The notes: generated by a model not told the origin, from the letters alone. A DNA stretch of 64,000 nucleotides from Rathayibacter sp. VKM Ac-2760 (GCF_009834185.1 NZ_CP047173.1:1240001-1304000), one strand, 5' to 3'; positions 51,185 to 60,386 are shown, counted from the first letter of the stretch. Program-made: numbers and translations.

Positions 51185-51622
51185 TCAGTGCGCGGGCACG
51201 ATCTCGGCGCGCCAGCCGTCGTAGCGGCCGCCCTCGCGCTCGACCGCGTCGATCACCTGGCGGAGGAAGGCGGTGGTCGCCTCCTCGTCCACCGCGGCGT
51301 GGTGGCTCGCGACCAGCACGAGCCGCAGGCGCAGCCGGGAGATCGCGATCTCGAAGCCCGAGGCGACCAGCGCCCGGCCGGCGCGGCGGGCCCGCGAGCG
51401 GCTCGAGAAGACGGCGAAGTGGTCGACCTCGCGCAGCTCGCAGACCTGGTCGCCGTAGCGGAGGCGGACCTCGAGCTGCTGTGCGGCGCGCTCGCGCTGC
51501 GCCTCGAGAGCCGAGGGGCGGGAGGACGCGGGGGTGGAGGACACGGGGGCGGAGGACACGGGCGTCCCGGGCGCCGGGGTGCCGACGGCCGAGGTGTCCG
51601 GCGCGGTGCTCTGCTCGCTCAT
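51185..51622 (-). CDS. RraB-domain protein (ribonuclease E inhibitor-like)
   Basis: 145 aa. A Pro/Ser/Thr-rich N-terminal tail of about 40 residues precedes an alpha/beta domain matching the RraB fold: HFAVFSSRSRARRAGRALVA, GFEIAISRLRLRLVLVASHH, then VIDAVEREGGRYDGWRAEIV, with the typical closing GGxYDGW. In enterobacteria RraB binds and inhibits RNase E; in actinobacteria the role of this domain is unproven. The ATG overlaps the stop of the enoyl-CoA hydratase gene (ATGA). Confidence 0.75.
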   Translation of the reverse strand: MSEQSTAPDTSAVGTPAPGTPVSSAPVSSTPASSRPSALEAQRERAAQQLEVRLRYGDQVCELREVDHFAVFSSRSRARRAGRALVASGFEIAISRLRLRLVLVASHHAAVDEEATTAFLRQVIDAVEREGGRYDGWRAEIVPAH

Positions 51623-52410
51623 CGGCCGGTGAACTCCGCGGTGCTGCGGGCGAGGAAGGCCTCCATGCCGATCCGGGCGTCGTCGGAGGCGGCGAGGCGC
51701 GCGAGCTCGGCGGGCAGTGCGGCGGCCGCCTCGGCGTCGGACGCGGCGACGGCGAGCCGCGCGTTCGCGAGCGCCGCCTGGACGGCGAGCGGGGCCTGCG
51801 CCGCGATGCGGGCGGCGAGCGCGCGGGCCGCCTCGGCGACGGCGCCGTCGGGCACCACCTCCTGGACGAGGCCGATGCGGTGCGCCTCGCGCGCATCGAA
51901 CTCGTCGCCGGTGAGGATCCAGCGCAGGGCGTCGCCCCAGCCGGCCGCGCGCGGGAAGCGCAGGGTCGCGCCGCCGAAGGGGAGGATGCCGCGCGCGACC
52001 TCGATCTGGCCGAAGCGAGCGGACTCCTCGGCGAGGACGACGTCGCTCGCGAGCGCCAGCTCGATGCCGAGGGTGAGGCAGGTGCCCTGCAGGCCGATCA
52101 CGACGGGCTTCGACACCGGGCGGGTGCGGATCGCCCACGGGTCGAGGCCGCCCTCGGGCACGAAGTCGAGGCCGTCGCCGCCGAGGCGCGGGCCGATGTC
52201 CGCCAGGTCGAGGCCGGCGGTGAAGTGCGCGCCCTCGGCGAGGACGACGCCCGCCCGCAGCTCGGGATCGCGGTCGAGCACTCCGTAGGCCGCGGCGAGC
52301 TCGGTGAGCAGTGCGAAGTCGGCGGCGTTGCGCTTCTCGGGCCGGTCGAGCACGATCTCGAGCACGTGGCCGCGCCGTTCGGTGCGCACGCGTCGTCGCT
52401 CGTCGCTCAT
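51619..52410 (-). CDS. Enoyl-CoA hydratase/isomerase family protein
   Basis: 263 aa crotonase fold. Features: LDRPEKRNAADFALLTEL, oxyanion-hole segment FTAGLDLADIG (first) and LQGTCLTLGIELALASDVVL (second), then FGQIEVARGILPFGGATLRF. Two Glu residues common in true hydratases (near 119 and 139 of the mitochondrial enzyme) cannot both be assigned with confidence, so the reaction is open. GGAGGA precedes the ATG at 52408-52410. Co-translated with the RraB-like gene. Confidence 0.85.
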   Translation of the reverse strand: MSDERRRVRTERRGHVLEIVLDRPEKRNAADFALLTELAAAYGVLDRDPELRAGVVLAEGAHFTAGLDLADIGPRLGGDGLDFVPEGGLDPWAIRTRPVSKPVVIGLQGTCLTLGIELALASDVVLAEESARFGQIEVARGILPFGGATLRFPRAAGWGDALRWILTGDEFDAREAHRIGLVQEVVPDGAVAEAARALAARIAAQAPLAVQAALANARLAVAASDAEAAAALPAELARLAASDDARIGMEAFLARSTAEFTGR

Positions 52411-52534
52411 CGTTCCTCCGCTCGGGTCGCGTCCGTCCATCTTGCCCGGTGCCGCCGACACCGCGTCGCGGCCGGACGCGGATTGGGGGTCGCCGCTCAG
52501 GCCGTCGACTGAGCGCGCCGGAGCGTGCGGCCGG

Positions 52535-53368
52535 TCAGACGCCGCGGGCCAGCGCGCCGACGAGGCGGAGGATCGTCGGCAGGTCGTCGACCGCCGCCGC
52601 GGGCGAGGAGGGCGCGAACGACGTGAGACCCGCGCCGGCGAGGGGGAACCGCGCCCGCAGCGCCGCCAGGCACTCGACCAGCCGCGAGGCCGGCACGCCG
52701 AACGGCACCGGGTCGAAGAGACCGGCGAGCTCGGCAGGATCGAGCACGTCGAGATCGATGTGCACGTAGACGGAGCCGGCACCCGTGGCCTCGACGGCGG
52801 CGACCAGCGCCTCGGGGTCGAGCGCGTCGACGTCGAGGCGCGCCGCTCCGCGCTCGAGCAGTCCTTCGAGCTCGCCGGGATCGGCGGCGCGGACGCCCGC
52901 GAGCACGACGCGCTCGTCGGCCACGCGGTCGGCCGCGGTCGCGCTGAGCAGGCCCACCCCGCGGCCGAGGACGGCGGAGAGCACCATGCCGCAGAACGCC
53001 CCGCTCGGCGAGGTCTCCGGGGTGCTCGCATCCGGATGCGCGTCGAGCCAGACCAGGGCGACCGGCTCGGCGGAGGTGCGCACCGCGTGCCCGATCGCCG
53101 CGAACTCCACTCCGCAGTCGCCGCCGATCGTGACGACCGGCCCCGAGCGGCCGGCCAGCGCCTCGCGGACGCGCTCGGCCGTCATGGCGACGGAGGCGTA
53201 GCGGCGCACCCCGGTGTCCTGCGCGTCGCCCGCCTCGGCCGGCACCTCGACCACGATCGTCGCGGAGGAGGGCAGATCGCCGCGGATCGCGTCGGCACCG
53301 TCGACGAGGCGCATCGCGCGCGTCGAGGCCGACCCCTGCCACTGCGGGACGACGAGGAAGGAGGCCAT
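52535..53368 (-). CDS. Arginase/agmatinase family protein
   Basis: 277 aa ureohydrolase fold. Metal-binding motifs: VTIGGDCGVEFAAIGHA (family GGDHS; Cys in place of the His ligand), VWLDAHPDAST (D-x-H-x-D kept), and HIDLDVLDP (S/H-x-D-x-D-x-x-D kept). The short length and the divergent GGDC motif make arginine an uncertain substrate; formiminoglutamate or a guanidino compound is equally open. ATG at 53366-53368. The 124-nt gap downstream to the hydratase gene is not overlapping, so co-transcription is only possible. Confidence 0.82.
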   Translation of the reverse strand: MASFLVVPQWQGSASTRAMRLVDGADAIRGDLPSSATIVVEVPAEAGDAQDTGVRRYASVAMTAERVREALAGRSGPVVTIGGDCGVEFAAIGHAVRTSAEPVALVWLDAHPDASTPETSPSGAFCGMVLSAVLGRGVGLLSATAADRVADERVVLAGVRAADPGELEGLLERGAARLDVDALDPEALVAAVEATGAGSVYVHIDLDVLDPAELAGLFDPVPFGVPASRLVECLAALRARFPLAGAGLTSFAPSSPAAAVDDLPTILRLVGALARGV

Positions 53369-53427
53369 GGGACTCACTATGGCACGCGGTCCGCGGGCGC
53401 CCGGCTCGCGAGCTGCGGCCCACCGGG

Positions 53428-54210
53428 TCAGGCCGCGGGCAGCTCTCCGGGCGCGGCGACGAGCGGCTCCGCGGAGGGTGCCGCGGGACCGTCGAGATCG
53501 AGGAGCGCCTCGTCGAGGGCCGAGCGGGCGCGGTCGTCGGCCGCGCGGGCCTGCGCGAGTGCGGCGGAGGGGTCGGTGGCCGCGATCCGCAGCGCACCGG
53601 CCAGCTGCGCGCGCGTCTCCTCCGCGAGGATCCGCGGCGCCGCCGTGATCCGCTCGCCGTGAACCGCGACGAGCAGCGCGACCGCCTCGACGCCGAGCAG
53701 GGCGACGGTGCGCGCCCCCTCGACGAGCAGGAGCTGCCGCTGGGCCTGCGCCCGCGGATCGCGGTAGCCCGCCACCACGGCGTCGAGCGCCGCGTCCGCC
53801 TCGAGCAGCAGGGCGAGCACGGCGGAGGGGTCGTGCCGGGTCTCGGAGGAGCGCGCGTCGTCGGCGCTCAGCAGCAGGGCGCTCGCGGCGGCGCAGGCGG
53901 TCGCGACGTCGGCCGCGGAGGCGAGCTGGGCGGTGGTCCGCACGTCGGCGAGGGTGCCGGCCCGCTCGAGGTCGTCGCGCACGGTGCGCTCCAGCGCGCT
54001 CAGCTGCGTCTCGGCGCGGTCGATCAGCTCCGCGAGCGCGTCCGCGGTGTCGAGCAGTGCGGCGGCTCCGGCGGCGTCGCGGCCCGCGGCGGCGGCGATC
54101 GCCTCGCGGAGGGGCCGCACCTGCCGCTCCGAGGTGGTGCCCGCGAGGACGGAGACGGCGGACCGGGAGCGCTGCAGCCGCTCCGGGAGGGTCGGGGGCT
54201 GCGAGGTCAC
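53428..54210 (-). CDS. Alanine-rich helical hypothetical protein
   Basis: 260 aa, almost entirely alpha-helical with Ala/Arg/Leu heptads, for example ALAELIDRAETQLSALERTV and ADDRARSALDEALLDL. It has no signal peptide, no membrane helix and no recognised domain; it resembles coiled-coil proteins of the PspA/TPM-associated kind only in composition. GTG start at 54208-54210, with TACGAT six bases upstream on the minus strand. Function unknown. Confidence 0.7.
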   Translation of the reverse strand: MTSQPPTLPERLQRSRSAVSVLAGTTSERQVRPLREAIAAAAGRDAAGAAALLDTADALAELIDRAETQLSALERTVRDDLERAGTLADVRTTAQLASAADVATACAAASALLLSADDARSSETRHDPSAVLALLLEADAALDAVVAGYRDPRAQAQRQLLLVEGARTVALLGVEAVALLVAVHGERITAAPRILAEETRAQLAGALRIAATDPSAALAQARAADDRARSALDEALLDLDGPAAPSAEPLVAAPGELPAA

Positions 54211-54290
54211 CCCGCGATCGTACGGCCGACGTGTTACGGACCGTGTCGCCGCCGTTCGACCCGCCGGGCGCCCGTCCCCAGGATGGAGTC

Positions 54291-55043
54291 ATGCCCGGAA
54301 CGCTCGCCATCGTCGAAGTCGCCTCGGCGCGCCCCGGCCGCGACGAGTACCACGCCTACGTGCAGCTGCTGAACGGCCGCCTCCTGAGCCTCGCCCGCGA
54401 GCTGGGCTGGCAGGCGGAGCGCTTCGCCGCGGAGGACCTCGGCACCGCACGGCTCCTCGAGCAGACCCTCAGCGCCGACGCGATCGTGCTGGCCGGCGGC
54501 GAGGACATCGCGCCCGAGCGCTACGGGGTGCCGCGCGGCTACCCCGGCGAGGGGCCGCACGCCGAGCGGGCCGACGCCGCGCAGATCGCGCTCGTGCGTC
54601 GCGCGCTCGCCCGCCGCACGCCGCTGCTCGGCATCTGCCGCGGCCTCCAGATCGTCAACGTCGCCCTCGGCGGCACCCTCGTCCCCGACCTCGGACCGGA
54701 CGCGGCGCACGTCAACGCGGCGGCTCCGGCGCACGAGCGCATGCACCGCCACGACGTGCTGCTCGCCGCCGACTCGGTCCTCGGCGGCCTCTTCGGCGCG
54801 GCGGCGCTGGCCGTGCAGAGCGCGCACCACCAGGCCGTCGATGCACTCGCTCCCGGACTGCGGGTCGTCGCCCGCGCCGACGACGGCGTGGTCGAGGCGC
54901 TCGAGCACCTCGAGGCGCCGATCGTCGGCGTGCAGTGGCACCCGGAGGACCCCGCGGCGCCGGCCGGTCAGCTGGCCGCGCTGCTCGAGGGCCTGGCGCT
55001 CGCGGTGTCGCGCGAGAGCGCCGGCGCGGCCGTCGCCGCCTGA
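54291..55043 (+). CDS. Class I glutamine amidotransferase, gamma-glutamyl-gamma-aminobutyrate hydrolase type (PuuD-like)
   Basis: 250 aa. Catalytic Cys in LLGICRGLQIVNVALGG, His-Glu pair in VGVQWHPED, and the PuuD-type signature VLAGGEDIAPERYG. Typical family length. PuuD-like enzymes hydrolyse gamma-glutamyl amides in polyamine breakdown, but no other put-type gene is near. CAGGAT lies 6 nt before the ATG. Convergent with aminopeptidase P; only 22 nt separate the stops. Confidence 0.87.
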   Translation: MPGTLAIVEVASARPGRDEYHAYVQLLNGRLLSLARELGWQAERFAAEDLGTARLLEQTLSADAIVLAGGEDIAPERYGVPRGYPGEGPHAERADAAQIALVRRALARRTPLLGICRGLQIVNVALGGTLVPDLGPDAAHVNAAAPAHERMHRHDVLLAADSVLGGLFGAAALAVQSAHHQAVDALAPGLRVVARADDGVVEALEHLEAPIVGVQWHPEDPAAPAGQLAALLEGLALAVSRESAGAAVAA

Positions 55044-55065
55044 GCGCCGACCCCGCCGCGGGAGG

Positions 55066-56592
55066 TCAGCGCGCCAGTCGCGCCAGCCACGCCTCGATGT
55101 CGTCCGCCGAGCGCGGGATGCCGGCCGAGAGGTTCTCGGCGCCGTCCTCCGTCACGAGCACGTCGTCCTCGATCCGCACGCCGATGCCGCGCAGCTCCGC
55201 GGGGACGGTCAGGTCGTCCGGCTGGAAGTAGAGCCCGGGCTCGATGGTGAAGACCATTCCGGCCTCGACGATCCCGTCCAGGTACATCTCCCGGCGGGCC
55301 TTCGCGCAGTCGTGCACGTCGAGCCCGAGGTGGTGGCTGGTGCCGTGCACCATGTAGCGGCGGTGCTGCTGGTTGTCGGCCTCGAGCGCCTCCTCGGCGC
55401 TCACCGGCAGCAGGCCCCACTCGGCGGTGCGGCGCGCGATGACGGCCATCGCGGCGGCGTGCACCTCGCGGAAGCGGATGCCGGGGCGCACGATCGCGAA
55501 CGCGGCGTCGGCGGCCTCGCGCACGGTCTCGTGCACGCGACGCTGGGCCTCGGTGTAGTGGCCGTCGACCGGGAAGGTGCGGGTGATGTCCGCGGTGTAG
55601 TAGCTCTCCTGCTCGACGCCGGCGTCGAGGAGCACCAGGTCGCCGGGGCGCACCGGACCGTCGTTGCGGGTCCAGTGCAGGATGCAGGCGTGCGGGCCGG
55701 CCGCGGCGATCGTGTCGTAGCCGACCGCGTTGCCGTCGGCGCGGGCGCGGCCGTTGAAGACGCCCTCGATCAGGCGCTCGCCGCGCTCGTGCCGGACGAT
55801 GCGGGGCAGGTCCGCCAGCACGTCCTCGAAGCCGCGGGCCGTCGCGTCGACGGCCGCTCGCAGCTCGGCGATCTCGTAGGCGTCCTTGATCAGGCGCAGC
55901 TCGGAGAGGTCGCGCTCGAGCGCCGTGTCGCGGTCGGCCGCGCCGTCGGCGGAGCGCTTTCCGAGGCGCTCCGTGACGAGCGGGTCGGCCTCGCGGAGGA
56001 CGGCGACCGGGGCGTCGCCCGCGTCGAGGGCGGCGTCGAGCTCGTCGATGCCGCGCGCATCGAGCCCGAGATCGCTCGCGACCTGGGCGAGGGAGGGGCG
56101 CGGTCCGATCCAGAACTCGCCGATCTCGGAGTTCGCGTAGAACTCGTCCGAGTCGCGGCCGGCGCGCTCGCGGAAGTAGAGGGTCGCGGTGTGCCCGTCG
56201 CCCGAGGGCTCGAGGACGAGGACGGCGCCCGGCTCCGAGTCGGAGCCCCAGCCGGTCAGCCAGGTGAAGGCGGAGTGCGCGCGGAACGGGTAGTCGGTGT
56301 CGTTGGCGCGCTGCTTGAGCCGGCCGGCGGGCACGACCAGCCGGACGCCGGTGTGCAGGGCGGAGAGGCGCTCGCGACGGCGCGCGGCGAAGGCGGCCTG
56401 CTCGCGCGGAGCGGGCAGGGGCTCGTCGCGGTCCGCCCAGCCGGAGGCGATGAAGTCGCGGAAGCGGTCGGAGCCGGGGGTCGTGGAGCGGTTCGTCGTC
56501 GCGCGCGGCGCCGGTGCGGCGGCGGTCGAGGGGGTGCTCGCGTGATCGGTCGTCGTGCTGTCGGTGCTCGTCTGCTGATCCGTGTTCGTCAT
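55066..56592 (-). CDS. Xaa-Pro aminopeptidase (aminopeptidase P)
   Basis: 508 aa. The N-terminal creatinase-like domain (about 45-230) is followed by a pita-bread metallopeptidase domain. Metal ligands: first Asp in LVLLDAGVEQ, second in YYTADITRTFPVDG, His in HGTSHHLGLDVHD, Glu in FTIEPGLYFQ, Glu in GVRIEDDVLVT. It removes N-terminal residues preceding Pro. The first 40 residues are a disordered Thr/Ser/Ala/Pro tail not needed for the fold; the true start could be a little downstream, but GGAGGAGGAG supports ATG at 56590-56592. Confidence 0.93.
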   Translation of the reverse strand: MTNTDQQTSTDSTTTDHASTPSTAAAPAPRATTNRSTTPGSDRFRDFIASGWADRDEPLPAPREQAAFAARRRERLSALHTGVRLVVPAGRLKQRANDTDYPFRAHSAFTWLTGWGSDSEPGAVLVLEPSGDGHTATLYFRERAGRDSDEFYANSEIGEFWIGPRPSLAQVASDLGLDARGIDELDAALDAGDAPVAVLREADPLVTERLGKRSADGAADRDTALERDLSELRLIKDAYEIAELRAAVDATARGFEDVLADLPRIVRHERGERLIEGVFNGRARADGNAVGYDTIAAAGPHACILHWTRNDGPVRPGDLVLLDAGVEQESYYTADITRTFPVDGHYTEAQRRVHETVREAADAAFAIVRPGIRFREVHAAAMAVIARRTAEWGLLPVSAEEALEADNQQHRRYMVHGTSHHLGLDVHDCAKARREMYLDGIVEAGMVFTIEPGLYFQPDDLTVPAELRGIGVRIEDDVLVTEDGAENLSAGIPRSADDIEAWLARLAR

Positions 56593-56658
56593 CCCGCCAT
56601 TCTCCTCCTCCCGCCGGAGTCGGCGGCCTGTGGAGGAGTGATCACGTCGGCCCGCCGA

Positions 56659-57681
56659 TCAGGAGGACTCCTTGACCATCCCGCGGACCGAGAGCTGCGC
56701 GAGCACCGGGCGGTGGTCGCTGCCGGCGTCGTCCTGACCGGTGAGGACCTCGAAGCCCGAGACGTCCCAGCGCCCGGAGAACAGCACGTGGTCGATCGGC
56801 GCCGCCAGGCCCGAGGGGAGACTCGTCGGCCAGGTGCCGGAGGCCGCGGCGTTCGCGAGTGCTCCCGCGTCGGTGCAGCCGCCGAGATCGGCGTCGCCGG
56901 GGAGAGCCGACCAGTGATCGAGCGTCGAGTTGAGGTCGCCCAGGACCACCAGGTCGTCCTCGGCGGTGCAGAGATCCGCGAGCCGGGCGAGGTCGCTGCG
57001 CCATTCGGTCGTCAGCGCGGGCAGCGGCGCGGTGGTGTGCACCGCGGCGAGCACCGGGCGCCCGGGGCCGTCGGGGCGGGCGACGAGGGAGGCGTTCGTC
57101 GCGGTCGGCGTGCTGGCGGCGTCGACGGAGTAGCCGCCGAGCGTGGGAGCGAGGAGGAGTGCGGTGCCGTCGTTCGCATCGGCGCCGGGGACCTGGTGCA
57201 GGATCATCGGCCGGCCGGCGGCGGAGAGCGCGTCGGACACCTCCTGAGCGCGCTCGGGGGAGACCTCGAGCAGCGCCAGGGCGTCGACGGCGTTCTCGGC
57301 GGCGAGGGTCGCGATCGTCTCGGCCGGCACGCCGTCGTGCAGGAGGTTCCAGCTCAGGACGCGCAGATCACCGAGGCGGTGCGCGCGCGGCGGGGCGGCG
57401 TCGTCGCCCCGGACGGCCTGCAGCCCGCCGAGGACGAGCGCGAACGCGACGCCGAGGGCGGCGATCACGAGGGCGAGTCGGCGGACCGGCTCGACCAGCA
57501 CGGCGACGACGACGAGCACGACGGCTCCGGCGACCGCGGCGACGGCCGTGGCGGCGCGGAACGAGACGAGCTGCGCGAAGGGCGTCTGCCCGGCGATGCC
57601 GAAGAAGCCCGGCGCGGCGACCACCAGGAGGAGGAGCGCCACCGCGAGCGCCACCGCGAACTTGACCAGTCGTGTCCCCAT
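56659..57681 (-). CDS. Membrane-anchored endonuclease/exonuclease/phosphatase (EEP) family protein
   Basis: 340 aa. Three hydrophobic segments (about residues 5-30, 42-65, 68-92) precede an EEP domain: LRVLSWNLLHDGVP (N), LLEVSPERAQE (E), VVLGDLNSTLDHW (D-x-N), and GSDHRPVLAQL (D-H). These are the metal and catalytic residues of the DNase I-like fold. The layout, three helices then an outside EEP domain, suggests a secreted-side phosphodiesterase or sphingomyelinase-like activity; substrate unknown. ATG at 57679-57681. Confidence 0.85.
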   Translation of the reverse strand: MGTRLVKFAVALAVALLLLVVAAPGFFGIAGQTPFAQLVSFRAATAVAAVAGAVVLVVVAVLVEPVRRLALVIAALGVAFALVLGGLQAVRGDDAAPPRAHRLGDLRVLSWNLLHDGVPAETIATLAAENAVDALALLEVSPERAQEVSDALSAAGRPMILHQVPGADANDGTALLLAPTLGGYSVDAASTPTATNASLVARPDGPGRPVLAAVHTTAPLPALTTEWRSDLARLADLCTAEDDLVVLGDLNSTLDHWSALPGDADLGGCTDAGALANAAASGTWPTSLPSGLAAPIDHVLFSGRWDVSGFEVLTGQDDAGSDHRPVLAQLSVRGMVKESS

Positions 57682-57744
57682 CCCGGTTCAGGGTAGGGCA
57701 TCGATCCGGGGGAGTCCGCAGGACGCGCGTCTACGATGATGCGC

Positions 57745-58587
57745 ATGCATGTCCCCGGAGGCCGGTACGACCTCCACACCCACTCGCTCGTCTCCGACGG
57801 GACGGAGCCCCCCGAGGTGCTCGTCCGAGCGGCGGCGGCGGCCGGACTCGACGGCGTCGCCCTCACCGACCACGACACGACCCGCGGCTGGGCGGCGGCG
57901 ATCGCCGCGGCCGAGGAGGCGGGCATCGACCTGCTCCCGGGCATGGAGCTGTCCTCGAGGGTGGGCTGGGCGAGCGTGCACGTGCTCGCCTATCTCGTCG
58001 ATCCGGAGGACCCCGGTCTCGTCGCCGAGACGACGCGGATCCGCTCCGAGCGCTCGCAGCGGGCGCAGGCGATCGTCGCGGCGATCGCGGCCGACTACGA
58101 CCTCACCTGGGAGGACGTGCTCGCGCAGACCAGCCCCGGAACCACGATCGGGCGGCCGCACATCGCCGACGCGCTGGTCGCGCGCGGGCTGGCGACCGAC
58201 CGCTCGGCGGCGTTCGCGGGGATCCTCGACTGGCGCGGCGGCTACTACCGACCGCACTACGCGCCGGACCCGGTCGAGGCCGTGCGGCTGGTGCGCGCGG
58301 CGGGCGGCGTGCCGGTGATCGCGCACCCGGCGACGAGCACGCGCGGCATCGTGATCGAGTCGATGCTGCCCGATCTCGTCGACGCGGGGCTCTTCGGCGT
58401 CGAGGTCGAGCACCGCGAGAACACCGGCGAGGGCAAGCGGCGGCTGCGCGAGCTGGCGGAGCGCTACTCCCTCGTCACGACGGGGTCGAGCGACTACCAC
58501 GGGACGGGCAAGCCCAACCGGCTGGGGGAGAACACGACGGCGCGCGCGACGGTCGACGCGATCCGCGGGGCGGCACGCGCGCGCTGA
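57745..58587 (+). CDS. PHP-domain phosphoesterase (RNase AM / 5'-3' exonuclease-like)
   Basis: 280 aa. Metal ligands: DLHTHSLVSDG (H-x-H), LTDHDTTRGW, PGMELSSR with Glu, VIAHPATS with His, TGSSDYHGTGKP with Asp-x-His. The pattern matches the YciV/RNase AM and 3',5'-nucleoside bisphosphatase group. I start at the third ATG (57745) because TACGAT (57732-57737) lies 7 nt before it; ATGs at 57736 and 57739 overlap the -10 box. Divergent from the EEP gene. Confidence 0.88.
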   Translation: MHVPGGRYDLHTHSLVSDGTEPPEVLVRAAAAAGLDGVALTDHDTTRGWAAAIAAAEEAGIDLLPGMELSSRVGWASVHVLAYLVDPEDPGLVAETTRIRSERSQRAQAIVAAIAADYDLTWEDVLAQTSPGTTIGRPHIADALVARGLATDRSAAFAGILDWRGGYYRPHYAPDPVEAVRLVRAAGGVPVIAHPATSTRGIVIESMLPDLVDAGLFGVEVEHRENTGEGKRRLRELAERYSLVTTGSSDYHGTGKPNRLGENTTARATVDAIRGAARAR

Positions 58588-58599
58588 CGCGGGACCGTC

Positions 58600-58775
58600 G
58601 GGTCTCGAGACGCCCCCGCGGGGCTGCTCGACCAGCACGTGGGCGGGTCTCGATACGCCCCTGCGGGGCTACTCGACCAGCAAGAGGGGCGGGCGCCTTC
58701 CGGCGGGGCTGCTCGACCAGCGGCGGCGGCTGGTCCTCCTGCTGATCGAGTGGCCCGCGGAGCGGGCGTCTCGGG
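58600..58775. repeat. Cluster 6 of the GGTCGAGTAGCC repeat family
   Basis: Occupies the 200-nt convergent gap between the PHP and helicase genes. Inverted-type units at about 58602-58637 and 58645-58682, a truncated end at 58705-58720, and a degenerate inverted end near 58738-58773. The unit stem here is CCCC-GCGGGG-like rather than CCCGC-GCGGG. Confidence 0.8.
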
Positions 58776-58787
58776 ATCCGGCGGCGC

Positions 58788-60233
58788 CTACGCCGAGCCG
58801 TCCGGGCGGGGGCCGCGGCGGCGCTGGCGCGTGCGGCGGCGCGGCTCGCTGTTGCCGTCGTGGTGCTCCTTGCTCTCGCTCGAGGGAGCCTGGCCGGCGG
58901 GCACCGACTCGCCCTCGGCGGCGTTCGAGACCTCGGCGGAGTCACCGCCGCGGTTGCGGCGACGCGGCTCGCGGCCGCCCTCGCGAGGCTCGCGCTGGCG
59001 GGTCGAGCGCTCGGGGCGCGCGTCGGCCTTCGCCTCGGCGGGGATGGGGGTCGGCTTCAGCCGCCCCTTCGTGCCGGCGGGGATGTCGAGGTCCTCGTAG
59101 AGGTGCGGCGACGAGGAGTAGGTCTCGACCGGGTCGGGCTGGCCGAACTCGAGCGCGCGGTTGATGAGGGCCCACTTGTGCAGGTCCTCCCAGTCGACGA
59201 AGGTCACGGCGATGCCGGTCTTGCCGGCGCGGCCGGTGCGGCCGACGCGGTGCAGGTAGGTCTGGTCGTCGTCCGGGATGGTGTGGTTGATCACGTGGGT
59301 GACGTCGTTGACGTCGATGCCGCGCGCCGCGACGTCCGTCGCGATCAGGATGTCCTTCTTGCCGGCCTTGAACGCGGCCATCGCGCGCTCGCGCTGCTCC
59401 TGGTTGAGGTCGCCGTGCACGGCGGCGGCGTTGAAGCCGCGGTCGTTGAGCTCCTCGACGATGCGGGCGGCCGCGCGCTTGGTGCGGGTGAAGATCACGG
59501 TCTTGCCGCGGCCCTCGGCCTGCAGGATGCGGGCGATGACCTCGTCCTTGTCGAGCGAGTGCGCCCGGTAGACGATGTGCTTGATGTTCGCCTGGGTGAT
59601 GCCCTCGTCGGGATCCGTCGCGCGGATGTGGATCGGCTTGTTCATGAAGCGGCGGGCGAGCGCGACGATCGCGCCGGGCATCGTCGCCGAGAAGAGCATG
59701 GTGTGGCGGGTCGCGGGGGTCTGCGCGAAGAGCTTCTCGATGTCCGAGAGGAAGCCGAGGTCGAGCATCTTGTCGGCCTCGTCGAGGACCATCGTCTGCA
59801 CGCTCGCGAGCGAGAGCAGGCGCTGACCGGCGAGGTCGAGCAGGCGGCCCGGGGTGCCGACGACGATCTGCGCGCCGGCCTTGAGCTGCTCGATCTGACC
59901 CTCGTAGGCCTTGCCGCCGTAGATGGAGACGATCTTGGTCGGCCGGTTCGAGGCGGCGAGCTCGATGTCCTCGGTGACCTGCACGGCCAGCTCGCGGGTC
60001 GGCACCACGATGAGTGCCTTGACGCCGGGCTCCGGGTCGTTGCCGAGGGCCTGGATGAGGGGGAGGCCGAAGCCGAAGGTCTTGCCGGTGCCGGTCTTGG
60101 CCTGGCCGATGATGTCCTGCTTCTGCAGGGCCAGCGGGATGGTCTGCTCCTGGATGGGGAACGGCTCGAGGATGCCCTGGGCGGCGAGTGCGGCGACGAT
60201 GTCGTCGTCGATGTTGAGATCGGAGAAAGTCAC
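58788..60233 (-). CDS. DEAD-box RNA helicase with a basic Arg-rich C-terminal tail
   Basis: 481 aa. Motifs in order: Q motif FPIQEQTIP, I AKTGTGKT, Ia PTRELAVQ, Ib TPGRLLDL, II DEAD, III SATMP, IV VIFTRTKR, V ATDVAARGIDV, VI HRVGRTGRAGK. After about residue 385 comes a low-complexity basic tail (RQREPREGGREPRRRNRGG), the RNA-binding extension of RhlE/CsdA-type helicases. Probable role in mRNA and rRNA unwinding. GTG at 60231-60233 has no clear RBS; a GTG at 60266 is an alternative. Confidence 0.92.
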   Translation of the reverse strand: MTFSDLNIDDDIVAALAAQGILEPFPIQEQTIPLALQKQDIIGQAKTGTGKTFGFGLPLIQALGNDPEPGVKALIVVPTRELAVQVTEDIELAASNRPTKIVSIYGGKAYEGQIEQLKAGAQIVVGTPGRLLDLAGQRLLSLASVQTMVLDEADKMLDLGFLSDIEKLFAQTPATRHTMLFSATMPGAIVALARRFMNKPIHIRATDPDEGITQANIKHIVYRAHSLDKDEVIARILQAEGRGKTVIFTRTKRAAARIVEELNDRGFNAAAVHGDLNQEQRERAMAAFKAGKKDILIATDVAARGIDVNDVTHVINHTIPDDDQTYLHRVGRTGRAGKTGIAVTFVDWEDLHKWALINRALEFGQPDPVETYSSSPHLYEDLDIPAGTKGRLKPTPIPAEAKADARPERSTRQREPREGGREPRRRNRGGDSAEVSNAAEGESVPAGQAPSSESKEHHDGNSEPRRRTRQRRRGPRPDGSA

Positions 60234-60374
60234 GGAGTGAGGCGCCTGTCGTGTCGAACGGTCCACGCCCCTGTACGACTCGGGCGCAGGGTCACCGATC
60301 CAGCGCCGGTGACATCCCGGCGAGTCTACCGCCACGGGGGTCCTGCGGCCCGGAAGGGCGACCGGGACGCGCTC

Positions 60375-60380
60375 TACACT
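60375..60380 (+). promoter_or_regulatory. -10 hexamer of the ferritin-like gene (leaderless type)
   Basis: TACACT exactly 6 nt before the ATG at 60387. Confidence 0.5.
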
Positions 60381-60386
60381 GATCGG

